Shown here in pieces: positions 48,588 through 60,290 of a stretch of 64,000 bases of DNA. Source of the stretch: Neospora caninum Liverpool (taxonomy: Eukaryota; Apicomplexa; Conoidasida; Eucoccidiorida; Sarcocystidae); assembly GCF_000208865.1 (NCBI RefSeq), contig NC_018388.1:124001-188000 (forward strand), given 5' to 3'. The notes under the pieces were generated by a model. The model was not told the origin of the DNA. It saw only the letters and a program-made list of their open reading frames with translations, and ran no database searches. How positions within the stretch are numbered: the stretch's first letter is position 1; every line of letters begins with the position of its first letter. The position numbers were made by a program, and so were the translations under genes.

Positions 48588-51500
48588 CACCAGATATGTA
48601 GAAAGCGAGCATGCAGAAACACAGGTATGAAGGCATCGATCTCGCTGTATATTTCGTTAGTGCCGGTCGGGTACGTCTCACCGGATAAAGAACTAGAAAT
48701 GCAATCTTCACAATAAGTGAAACACGGAATGGTAAATGCGTATATGTATACATGTACATAGATACGTGTGCCTCTCTATGCATGTATATGAGGGAGACAG
48801 GTAGACGTGTGTGTGTGTGTGTCTGGGCACACATGCACATGTTCTGAAAGTCTACAGAGAAAACTTTTTTGGTGCGGAGAGAGTTTTCTTTGGAGCGAAG
48901 AAGGACGAGAAAGACTTGCTCGCGTTGGCAGGAAAGTTCGACGAGAGCGGCTCGAAGAAGAAAAGTGGCGGCGTCATCGTCCGCCTGAAAAGCGTTCAGG
49001 AAGAAGCCGGAATATCGAAGAAAACGTTCAACGACACGTGAATCTGCGGTTGCTGGATGCATGCGGACGTGCATGCTCATGCTCCAGAAAGCCATCGGTA
49101 CACAAAAAACTGTGCAGACATCTTATCTATCAATGTGTACATGTGTTTACGCATTTGCAGATACAAAGAAAGACAAGAGAACGAGGAGAAATGCTTGCCC
49201 GTATCCATATGCTTGCATACAGAAGCGTATGCATGCACTACATGCATGCGTCGCGAGTTTGTGATGCTTCACCCTGGTTGAATTAAACCGGACGGCAAAA
49301 CCAGTAAAGATCTCTCTCTAAAGATATATATTTTTATGTATGTGCATATAGTTACACTCGTTTGTATATAAGTAGATATATATATATATATATATATAAG
49401 ACGACATAAGGACGCGCGTATGCATGCGCAAGTATGTTAACTTGTATATGTTTGTATGTCTATAAGACTATATCACATGCATATATATATATATACATAT
49501 ATATAAATAAGTCCGCGTGCACAAAGGCAAGATGAGAAACAGCACAGGAGTTAACGTATGACCAAGGTAAAGAGGGGAGCACAACGTGTCAGGTGGAATT
49601 TATTGAGAAAGTAAAAAGGGGGAAAAAGGAGACACACGACGCAGCCTACCGGCCCTAAGGCAGCAGTCGAGGACGTGTCTCCCTTTGCTTTCGCAAACTG
49701 CGCAGACAGCGAGGAGACACTCAACAGCCACGAGAAAAAAGTGGAACAAGAGACAGAAGTGGAAGGAGAGAGAAAAGCGCTGGACGGAGAGACGTTTTGG
49801 ATGAGAGAAGGAAGGCAAACCTAAAGGGGAACAGAGAGAGAGGGAGGAGGTAGCAAAAGGAAAAGGACGAGGAACGGAGGGTGCGGAATCGCCAGAGAGG
49901 GAGGGAGCCGACCGAGAAGCATGGAAAGGCCAGAGGAAATTCAGGAAACGGCAACGGTCACCCCTACGCAGAAATCTCGTTGCATGCCACACAGAGACAA
50001 AGCGTGAGAACCTGCAGAGAGCAAACACATCTCATTGAAAACCTCGGCGTTCTCCCGATTCGCCATTTTCAAACGACAAACGGACGAGGAACTGCGATAC
50101 CCCGCTTCGCGCAAGAGTCCACTGTTCGAGACGGGCGCCGGATCTGATTGTGTTTTTCCACTTTTTCAAAGAGTATCCGCGAAGCTTCCTTTGCGTCTCG
50201 GAGACGCGAAGACGTTTTTCTTGTCTTACAGCAGTGGTATGCTGACACGTAATGAAAACGTCCAGGAGCGACGCTGCCTCTTCGGGGGAAAGAAGTTTCC
50301 AAAACCCTGCGGAGCCTACGGCGAGCGAGAGAGTAAAGGTGAGGCAGACACAAGAGAGAGGCGCATGCTGACGATTTTCAGGGCATGCAGCAAGGCAAAA
50401 ACGCCTGAAACAAACCGAGACGAACACTGCGAGAGCGAAAGTGGGAAAAGCGTCACGTGGGAACTCAGAACCCGAAAGCGAGAAGCTTCTTTCTTCGTGC
50501 AGACATGACTCCGGGAGACGTAGTCCAACCTCAAGACTCCTCAGACACTAGTTCTCCTCAAACGGAGACAATCACGCACCTATTACAAATACACTCTTTT
50601 ACATATATCTATATTTATTGATAAAGATTGTACGTTTATATCTTCATGTATAGTCGTACATGTGTGTATGTGAGGTTACTTTTTTCTATCGAAAAGGAGA
50701 CAGAGTCGGCACACATGAGTGCACACCTGTGTCTCAGCGATCGACACTAATCGGCATGCAACGATGAAGCCACGAGAAACCCGTACACATTTCCAGAGCC
50801 TTTTGTCTCCGTTGTGGATGAAACGGGGAAGAGGAAAGCACTTTGATTTTCCCGCAACCTGTCGCTGCGTGCGTTGAAACGGGATTGATTTCATAGGCAC
50901 CTTGCCTTTCTCGCGCATGCGTTTTTTTTCGGGAAAGCTTACCGACGATGAGTCCCTCAACGTCCGGATGGAAAGGCTGCAGGGTGTAATCCTGCGCACG
51001 CACCAAAACAAATGCCCAGTCGCGATGGAAAGCAGTCCATTTCGCCCAACCAGGAACCTCATAAATATACATGTACATATGCATATATACATATATATGG
51101 GTAACTACCAATCAACAAGAATCTGTAGAAAGGTATGTGTCTATGTATGCATGTGCGGTTTGTACATGCACTCAATCAGGTATTTACATGCGTATACATG
51201 CATGTGTATATGCATGTAATTCAACATATGCACACCTATATCCGGACACATCACTGCATGTGCATGTTCATGAACCTATATACATGTATACATGCACATT
51301 TACAGAGAGACGCGCACTTGTGCATTTGTATGTGCATGCACGTGTGTGTATGGAGAAATGGCTATCGCTTGCGGCAGGAGAAATGCGTGTGTCTGTGCTC
51401 TTCTTCGCGTTTGTTTTCGTACAGGGCGATTAGACAACAAGGGAAGGTCATTGCGCCCGTAGTTGGCCACGCGGAGGCCTGCCGGCAACTCCGCATTCAG

Positions 51501-54500
51501 CTCGGGATCCTGCGCATGCACACAGGACTTAAAAACCAGAGAGCAGTCGAAAAACAAATAAAAGCATGCATGTATACATCGTGCAAAAGTAGATTTGCAG
51601 ACACATCCATATAGGCAAGAAGAAGAAAGATACTTGTATTCATATATATGTTTAGATATACATTTATGGAGGTATATGTATGCATATTTATGTCGAGTGG
51701 CATATGCAGAGATAGGCGCATGCATCCATCTCCTCATATAACTACGGAACTACATCGAGTCGTGCAAGTAGACGTAAATATAGACATCTATACGTAGAGA
51801 GAGGCGCAAACAGATACATACACATGAACAGATGCATACATATACGATGGCATATGTAGATATATGTACATATGCATAGTTAGGTTACAGAAAGACACAT
51901 ATAGAAATAGACAGATATGGACAGATTAAATGTAGATGACACTAGATGGGTATAGATGCATATAGATATAGATGCAGATGGACAGGGAGCTGTGTCTGTA
52001 GATGCGTGTTTTAGGGTGAGAGTGAACAGCCTTGACAAAAGATTTTGCCCGTTTCCGTTTTCTTACTTTGAGGTGAAACGCGCCGATTGCCCGTGTGGCT
52101 GGAGAGACGCCCTTGATCAACTGTCCTTGGAGGAGGCTCTGAAAACAAAATCCTTTCCTTGTGAGGAGAAGCTATTCCTCACGCGAGACAGTGCGCATCT
52201 TTTCTTTCCTGTCCTTTGCTTCTCTCCTTTGTCTTCTCTCCCTTCTGTTTTGCTGCTTTTTCCCTCCCTCTTTTCTGTTTTTCCTCTGGTTTCCTTTTCT
52301 CGCTCTTGCTTGGTCCTTTGCTTCTCTCCTTTGTCTTCTCTCCCTTCTGTTTTGCTGCTTTTCCCCTCGCTCTTTTCTGTTTTTCCCCTGGTTTCCTTTT
52401 CTCGCTCTTGTTTGTGTCCGCAGCATTTCTCCTCTCACGTGTGATTTTGCGCGGGGATGCGCGTGAAGGCGCGTCATCTCTCCGGGGTTTTCGGCGTTGT
52501 GCGGATCTGCCAGCCGCCAGGCGACGAGAGGCAAGCACGTGTCGCTGCTCGAAGTTTGAGAGGAAACGGAGGTTCGAGACGAAGGAGGAGAAAACTCAGA
52601 AACAGGAGAGGAAGCGCCCGACACAGAACACGAACAGGAAGAACAGGAGCATGCCTTGGCGGGCGTTTCCTTCTTCCCGTCCGAGGAAGGCTCCTTGCTT
52701 GTCGTTGCGTGCGCCGGTGTCCATTCCCTTGGGCTCTTTTCAGGGCGCAGTTTGGCTGCGGAAGTTCCCGTTTCCTCCGGCTGCCTTTTCGCGCTCCCCG
52801 GCCCCCGCGCTCGGTCGTCAGAAGTCGCCCCGCCCTGCGGCGCTGCAACGCCTCGCCCCTCTTCGCGCTGCTTGCGCCGCGCGTGCTGTCCGTCTCGGAC
52901 CACCAACACTGCGCCCACGTCCCCAAGGGTGCACACTAGGGCGCCTGTTGCAGAGTGAGAAACAGCGAAAGAAAGAGACAGAGAGGAAGAGAAGGTCAAA
53001 ACAAGAAGAATATACCGAGGAGATAGACACAGAGAGAGGAGTCAACGAGGCGCTGTGAGCGAGTGGGGAGAACAGAGGGACGAGATGAACCCTGCCTGTG
53101 TGTGCCTTTCTTTGTTTCGCTCGAGTGTTGTCGCGCCTGTTTGTTGAGCCTCTCTTCTCTCTTCGCTCGCGTTTTCGCCTACCTAGAGGAGCCCCGAAGA
53201 AAGCTGCGCAGACGCTGGCGCCCTGGGTCATGCGTTGCACGTCACGGTTGCAGTAGTCCAAGTACGCCCGGTCTACGAAAGGTGAGGGAACCGACGACTC
53301 CAAACACACGCAAGGGAAGCGAATATCAGTGCGCACGCACAGACACAGATGCATATGCAGAGATGGATGTGTACTTGAAATCTGTGTCTCTAAACATAGT
53401 TCTGGACACGTAACTCTAGGTGCACACATCAGTGTATCTGCGTATGTATTTGTGCGTAAATCCACGTCCACACACGTGTCTCTCTCTACGTGTATATATA
53501 TTTGAGGATGGACGTCGACAGAAGTCGCATCTGTGCAGGTGGATATCTGCACAGGTTGGATGCTGAGGAGGCAAGTTTCTGCATCGAGAGCGAAGCCGCT
53601 TTCAGAACCGGAGGCTGCCGGTTGCATGCGCACCGAGAGCCGCGAAGTGGCTGTCGAGGCCGCGAATCAGTGCAGAGTGTCCCTGGGTTCGCAAAAGCCA
53701 GTTGAGTGTGGGGAAGTCGCTGGCGAGAGTCTCTTCGCGCCTTGAGAGGCCCTGGCGCGTGCGGGGTTTCTCTCGGTCTCTGAGAGCGCCTCCCTGTCCT
53801 TTGTCGCCCTCGCGAAGGGAGGAAGCGGCGCCGTCAGGCGAATCGCGGTGCTCGTCGAGAAGAGAGAAGAAGTGCCGAGACGCAAACGTCGAGGCGCGGG
53901 GCCCCCCAAAGCCGTCGCAGAAAGCGAAGCCTTCTGGGCTGAAATCCACAAAGCTCTGGAGAAGAGGGACAGAAGAAAGCAAGAGAGACAGATGGCGGCA
54001 AGGGAGACGGAGCATTGCAGAGAGACACACGGAGATCCGAGACAGAGGGAAACAGTGAGATGGGGCTGAGCGCGGAAGAAATCGAGGCAAAAGCGCGGGG
54101 GAAAGAGACGGAAAGAGAAGAGGCGATGCGGACAAAGAGAAAGCGACGCAGACGCGGAGAAATGTGGAGGCAGAGTCAGAAGGAGCGAAGGAGAGAAAGA
54201 AGGGAAGAAGGGAGGGCCCAAAGAGAGAAGCGGAGAGGAAGAAAGAAGGCGAAAACGCCAGAGAGAAGGGAAGGGACACAGAGAGGGAGACAGAGAGAAA
54301 GAGAGACAGAGAGAAAGAGGGACAGAGAGAGAGAGGGAGACAGAGAGGGAGGAAGAGAGGGAGACAGAGAGGGAGGAAGAGAGAAAAAGAGAGAACGAGC
54401 GAACGAGAGAAAGAAGGGGATCTTCACTTACATGGCGGGTTTGGGTTGCAGGGAAAACGTTGAACGAAGCATTCCACAGGCCGACTGGCGACGAGATAGT

Positions 54501-55028
54501 CCCCCTGCGACGAAACTGTTTGAGCGTCAACGCCCCCACGCGCTCTTCACCCTCTGTCTCTTCTGCAGAAAACACGTGAGAGACGCGGCTCCTGTCCTGG
54601 TCTCGTTCACCCCCGGAAACAACGGGAGAGGAAGCAGACCAAGAGGAAGAAGAGAAGCCAGGAGGAGCAGAGAGGAGTTTCGTTGAGTCTGAAGGGGGGT
54701 ACCCGGCGGAGGAATTCGTGAACGCAGGCGCCGCAGCCGCGAGAGTGTGGCAAGAGGCAACAGTCGGAGTTGGAGGCCCGAGGGGAGAGAAAAATCGGCA
54801 AAAACGCGGGGGCGGACGCACGGAGAGAGACGGCGCAGAGGGACAAGACGGGCGAGAGAGGAGGGGCGGCGCCCTGGGGGGAAACGCACGAGAACGTTCC
54901 GGTCGACTTCTGCACACGCTGCAGCCGCTTTCGGGTCGCGCTTCTCTTTCTCCTGGACCGACGGCGGTTCCCGTGGAGCCACGAGGCCCGGTGAGGCCTG
55001 CGTGAATCGCGGAGAGAGTCCGCTGCAT
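46493..55028 (-). CDS. PP2C-fold protein lacking catalytic residues (probable pseudophosphatase) with C-terminal extension
   Basis: Model: 55028-54432, 53955-53634, 53272-53183, 52944-52439, 52138-52067, 51509-51423, 50991-50943, 50315-50230, 48984-48856, 48367-48267, 48210-48161, 47969-47879, 47753-47671 and 46731-46493 (833 residues; a 48-nt exon at 49697-49650 may add 16). PP2C motifs appear in order: FAFCDGFGG (about 210-217, normally YDGHGG), LGDVGAVLVV (normally GDSRAVL), VSPATRAIGAFH, FHPDVEGLIVGSAGFWKLLS (normally DEFLILACDGLWDVLS) and AALVELSCQREQVFLVLL (normally RGSxDNxTVxVV). The aspartates of CDG and DN, which hold catalytic metal in active PP2C enzymes, are replaced. A Ser/Pro-rich N-terminus and a long insertion in exon 4 are present. 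The tail after about residue 700 (DFDAQLQMIKQLEDMHGRR) looks coiled-coil; linking it to this gene is supported by phase only. Likely a scaffold or regulator, not an enzyme. Confidence 0.78.
48552..48585. repeat. (TA)n microsatellite in PP2C-like gene intron
   Basis: TA tract in the intron between the last PP2C-domain exon and the C-terminal extension. Similar tracts occur at 47470-47484, 49377-49397 and 49481-49506 in neighbouring introns. Confidence 0.8.
52215..52430. repeat. Duplicated pyrimidine block of about 107 bp
   Basis: Two nearly identical copies of a CT-rich block, about 52209-52312 and 52316-52419, each containing TTTTGCTGCTTTT and ending near TTTTCTCGCTCTTG. They lie in the intron between PP2C-like exons 4 and 5. 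Confidence 0.8.
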
Positions 55029-56910
55029 TTTCGAATGTTTTTGAAAGTAGCAAAAGGCGACGACAGGAGGCCTCGCGCCGCAGTGGTTCTAGAGAAAAAC
55101 ACTCTGGAAATGCAGCAGCCTTCGACCGGAAGGAAAACGGAAAGAGGGCGCGGCGCGAAATGAGGTAGGCCCCCTCTGAGAGCCGACAGAACCGCGGAAC
55201 CATACAGACTAGTGTGGAGAGAGACAAGAAAGTGTGTGTCTACGTACATATGTGAATATGCAGATACACACTTATATACACATACACAGATATATATATG
55301 TATATGTATATATGTGCATATATGCGTTTTTGGGTGTCTAAGGCGAGAAGAGACCTCGCCGTCGCAGGTTGAGAGGCAGAGCGCCACACAAAAATGTGAG
55401 AGGGTTATTTGGCCGGATGTGTGTGAATGTTCTAGAGAGAAGGGGGGTAGGGCGAGAGGACGGAGCGAGAGAGAAAACCAGGGACTCAGAGAAGCGTCAG
55501 AGGCTGTCTTCCCACGAAGTCGCCGCTTTCCCAGGGGAACAAGAGCCGCGAATGAGTAGAGCCACAAAGAGACAGGGAGGCCGCATGCTTGGAGGCGCTC
55601 GAGGAGAAGACCGACTTTCTTGACGAGTTGTGATTCAGGTGTATGGACACCTCAGCAGGTCAGTCGTCTCAGCTGAGGCGTACCTACAGCCGCTGCAGCA
55701 GTCGAAAAGCTGTCGACGCGGACACGCCGAACGGGGACAGAGACAGCCAGGCAACGACAGATGCGGTTTTTGAAAAGGCAGGCGAACGAGGCAGGACCAG
55801 AATCCTCGGTGGGCCGCGAGCAATCGTTTTCCTGCCGCAAGATCACCACGGGATTCAAAGAAATCGCGTTTTTCGACATTGCATGAAAACTACGAGGCTC
55901 GATGCAGATGCGCTCATGCGCAATTCGCACAGCGTTGCATTTTTTGCCTGCCAGACTCGAGTGGCTCGACGGCGTCAGCTGCGTCGGTTTCTGCCTTGTT
56001 TGTCTGACAGGCGTTTTCCCGCACCCCTCGAAAATCGACTCCGAGACTTTCTTGCGGAGAAGTGTCTGCCGCGGGCCTTCTCGACTTTGCGTCGTAGGCA
56101 ACGCTTCGATTTCTCCTCGACCGCTGTTTCTCAAAATATCAGCCGGCGTGATACATGCATTCAACGGCGATGCATGCGCTGGTCTGATGTGCTGTTTAAT
56201 TGAGCCGGCCACGTTTTTCTCGTTAGAGCGAGGTAAAGTCGGAGTACCGAAACAGTGTAGGGCATGACCCTGACGGAAAGGCGTGGCTCTTCGGCTCTAT
56301 CTGCACGGCACTGGGGTGTATGTACACTGCCACCCAGTGCCTGTGCATGTCCGTAGGGCTCCAAATGCACGAAGAGATGAAGAAAGCCCGAAAATGGCGG
56401 CTCTACATGACTCCTGTTCTCTCTCTTCACTCCCTTTCGTCTTGGGGAGCTCTCTTTCCGCTCGGTGTTCTTCATCACTCGTAAACGGCTGAGACGGGCG
56501 GCTTGCGCAGTCCAGTTCTGGCCCTCGCAACTCCGCTGTACAGACAACCCCGCTCGCGGTAATGAGTTCGATTCACATGACCTATACGGTTGGAGAAACA
56601 CGCAGCTCCCACTCACCAGAAGAGTTCGATGTCCTCAGAGAGATGTGAGCCGTAACCATGGAAGCATGGATGCTGTTCATACATATACAACTGTATACAT
56701 ATATATATATATATATATATAACATTGCATGCATAGAACGCTATATGTATAAGGAACTAGATAGCTGAGAAAAGTGTTTCACTGATAAATACGTGCGTAT
56801 TTATACTTTGCGTATTGAAATGCGTCCACGTTTTTTCCTGAAGTTCATTGTGCATGTACATCCATCGAGCGTTTTTTTGCCTACAGTCCGTCGGCCGTGG
56901 TTTCGCAGCA
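55029..56910. promoter_or_regulatory. Divergent spacer between the PP2C-like gene and the exonuclease gene
   Basis: 1.9 kb between divergent start codons, presumably carrying both promoters. It has a TA tract at 56698-56722, several TGCATGC-like words (for example near 56166 and 56727) and one TGAGACG heptamer at 56490-56496. A 186-codon frame exists on each strand (55643-56203 plus, 55652-56212 minus) without recognisable content. Confidence 0.45.
56490..56496 (+). promoter_or_regulatory. TGAGACG heptamer
   Basis: Matches the [A/T]GAGACG element described upstream of Toxoplasma genes. It lies 415 bp before the exonuclease start codon. A 7-mer occurs often by chance, so this is a weak call. 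Confidence 0.25.
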
Positions 56911-59900
56911 ATGAGGCCGTCGTCCTCTTTCTCGCCGTCCTCTCCGGCCTCTCCTTCTTTCTCCTCTTATCTTCCGCACGCGTCTCCTCTTTTTTCTACT
57001 CGCTTCACCTTCCCTTCTCCAGGTCAAACGTCGCCCCTTTTTCGTTTTCTGCCTTGTCTCTCCCAGTCTATTCTTTCGCGTTCGCGCGCGCCTCTCTCCT
57101 CGTGTCCTCGTCTCGCGACTTCTTCGACTTCACCTCCTCTGTTGGTTTCTCTCGCCTCCTTTTCCGCGCCTCTTTCCTCTTCTTCCTGGTTCTCGTCCTT
57201 CTCGTCCCTGCTGTCTCCGGTTTCCACACGTCTCCGCTTGAACGCCTCCTTGCCTGGACCTTCTCCAGTTGCATGCGCCCCGGGATGCGCCTCCCTCTCT
57301 GCGCCGTTCCGGCTCTTCGGCACTGCTTTCCTTCCTCCTGCAGTCTCTCCAGCTGCAGTCGCCGCTGAGGCTCGTGTCTCTTCCTCTCTTCTTCCCCCGG
57401 TCCCATCACCGCGAACACTCCCTTCTCACGTTCCATCGTCTTTCGCTTCTCCTTCTCCACAGGGCGTCGAGGTGACGGGATCTTTTCCTCTTCTTCCGCA
57501 GGCAGGGGTGGTCCCAGAAAATGCGCTGAGTTCCTCTTTTCTTCCGGCGGACATGTTGCCTGACTGTCGGGGTCTGGTGTATCCAATCCATCACGGCGAG
57601 CCGCTGCCACTGCTCGCGGTGCGCCTGTGCCGAGAACAAAAGTGAGTTTCTAGAAAACGAGACAGCTGGAAAGGAGAGCGAAGAAGACCCACCTCGACTC
57701 TGCTGACTCCACTTTTTGCCTCTCCGCGCTCCCCGCCGATGCGTCTGTTCGTTCTTCCCCTTCTCTATGTCTGTTCTGTGTCTGTTTTTCTCTCTCTTTC
57801 CCCCGCGTCTCCCTGTCCGCTCTTTCGACGCTTTCCCTGGCCCCGTTGCTTGTCCTTTTCTTCATCTCCGTTGCCTTCCTGCTCTTTCTGTTTCGGGTCC
57901 GCTCAGGGTTCAGGAGTTGGCCGCGAACATCGCGCAGCGTCTTTTGGATGCGCTGAAGGAAGCCGAAGAGAAGCGAAAAGGCGAAACTTGGGAAGAGGAG
58001 AGACGCGCCTTGCGCGCCGCGAACCGCCGCAGCGAGGAAGGGAACCTCAAAGCTCTCCTAGACTGCACAACGTTCAGAAAGGGAGAGAAACGAAGGAAGG
58101 GCGGCCTCGAGAAGGGAGACGCAGAACAGCGACACTCGCGCATTCGATGCTACTGGCCAACGATAGAAGACGACGCCTCAAAGTACGGAAAAGGGGGAAT
58201 CTGCAAACATCCTGCTTGAGTTCGAATCGCGTTCGATATCCACATGCGAAACTGCGGGGGATGCTTCCTGCGGGTTTGCGCTGCCGTCTCTTTCTCAGGA
58301 ATTCTTGTCTGGGCCTCTTCTCGCCGCAAGGGTGTCGCGTGAAACGTGGTTCGGTTTCTGCAGACTCCACTTTGCACCATGTTCTCTCTGTTTTGTGCTG
58401 TCAGGATGAGTGTCTTCTTTCGAGAGTTCCACGCCACTCTCTACCTCCTCTTCGAACCAAGGCTTTTCTCGTCTCCCCCCCTTTCTCCCTTCCTCGCTCC
58501 GTCCTCTTCTTCTCTTTCTCCTTCCTCTTGTTCCTCTTCCTCTTCTTCCTCTTCCTCTTCTTTTCTTTCTACTTCCTCTTCCTCCCCTTCCTCTTCTTCT
58601 CTTTCTCCTTCGTTTTCTCTTCCGGTTTCTGCTGTTTCTTCGTCGCTCGCGTCTGTTCAGGCGTCGACTGGCGGGGACTGGGACTCTGTGGAGGGCCGGG
58701 CGGCTCAAGGCGAAGCGCTCGCCATCGACGCTCGCTCAAACGGCGAGTTTGTCTTCGCGCTTCTGCATCCACACGTCTTGGAGATGGTCGTCCCTTCTCT
58801 CAAGCAAGGGAAGCGTCTCCACTTGCTGCTCGCCTTTCTCCACTGCGTCGAAAGGTAAGGCTTCTTCTTCGCTGTCGAATTCCTGGATATGGGGAGTCTC
58901 CAGAAAAAAGACAAACGGCGGAGGGTGGCGACAGAGCGAGGGATCGAGAAGGCGCAAAACGCAGGGAGGTGGACGCAGCGGTTGGGGCGGCTCTTCTTCC
59001 CCCCCTTTCACGGCAGAGAGGAAAAACCCCTGCACACGACACTGAAAGAAAACGTGCAACGCATGGGACGTCGGGCTCTCTCCCCCTGTATCTCCTCTCC
59101 ACTGCCAAACACAGACTCACCACTTCCCTTCCCTCCCCTTTCTCTCTTCTCTCTTCCTCTGTCTTCCCTCCCGGGCTTCGACTTTCACCTCTGTGTGTGT
59201 GTGTGTCCCGCGGTGTCTGTGTTCTCTGGTTTTCTTGTCGCCGCACGCGCCTTCACGTGTGTCTCCTCTCTTCCTGCGTTTCCCAGCTACTTTGCGCTGC
59301 ATCCGTGCAGCAAGGAGACCGTCGATCCGAATCGTCTCTTGTTTGCCGTGGGACCGGCTCGTGCACTTCTTCTTCTTTCGCGTCTCGGCTTTTTCCTCGC
59401 TGAGCCTTCGCAGTGCGCGGCGCTCCCGCAGCTTCTCTTTGCCAAGCTCGGTCCTTCCTCAGTCGACGCGATCCTCCTCGAGCTCCTGAAGGATCCTGGC
59501 GGGAACGTCTTTGAGGCGATAAAGTTCGTTTCTTTCCTCCGAGCTTTGGAGAAAACGAAGAGCCTCGACGCGCCTTTGAAAGGCTCGCGGTGGACGCTCC
59601 GAGATGTCACCGACAGCGTCAGCAGCCGCAGATCCGAGCACCTCCTCCTCGCCTTCCTTCGCTCCCTCGCTCCACCCGAAACGCAGGGAGACAGCGCCGA
59701 ACGCGAGAGCGGCGAGAAGGCAGTGGTTGGAGAAGAAATAATCCGGAAGGAAGAAGAAAGAGAACGCGGGGAGACACTCGCAACGGAAGCCTGTGCGTGG
59801 CTGGCGAGGAAGACACCCGACACAGGTACAGAGAGACAGAAAATGAGAAAGAACGTGAATGAAATGGAAAGCGAATGAGAAAGAAAGAACAGCACATTTC

Positions 59901-60258
59901 ACGTTTGCTGATCATGCGTGTCATGTGCAATCAAGAGAACCGGGTGTCTTGAGTGACGCTTCTTGGGAGAGAAGACTGGCTTGACTTTCTTCGCTTCCGA
60001 CGCCTCTCCATGAAAACCCTTCGACATCTTCTCGGCCTGTTTTCGTCTCACACGGGTCGCTGAGACGTTTCACTCTTCTCGCGTGTGGAGCATCGAGCAG
60101 GACAAACGCCTAAAACCATGCGCATGCAGATATGTAGGTTTTTGCCAGGAGGTAGCTCTGCATGTGCTCACGCACTCTCATGCCATCCCAACATACACCT
60201 ACACGTCTACATGTCTTTCTGTAGGCCACGTATATATATATATATATATATATATCTG

Positions 60259-60290
<32 letters not shown>

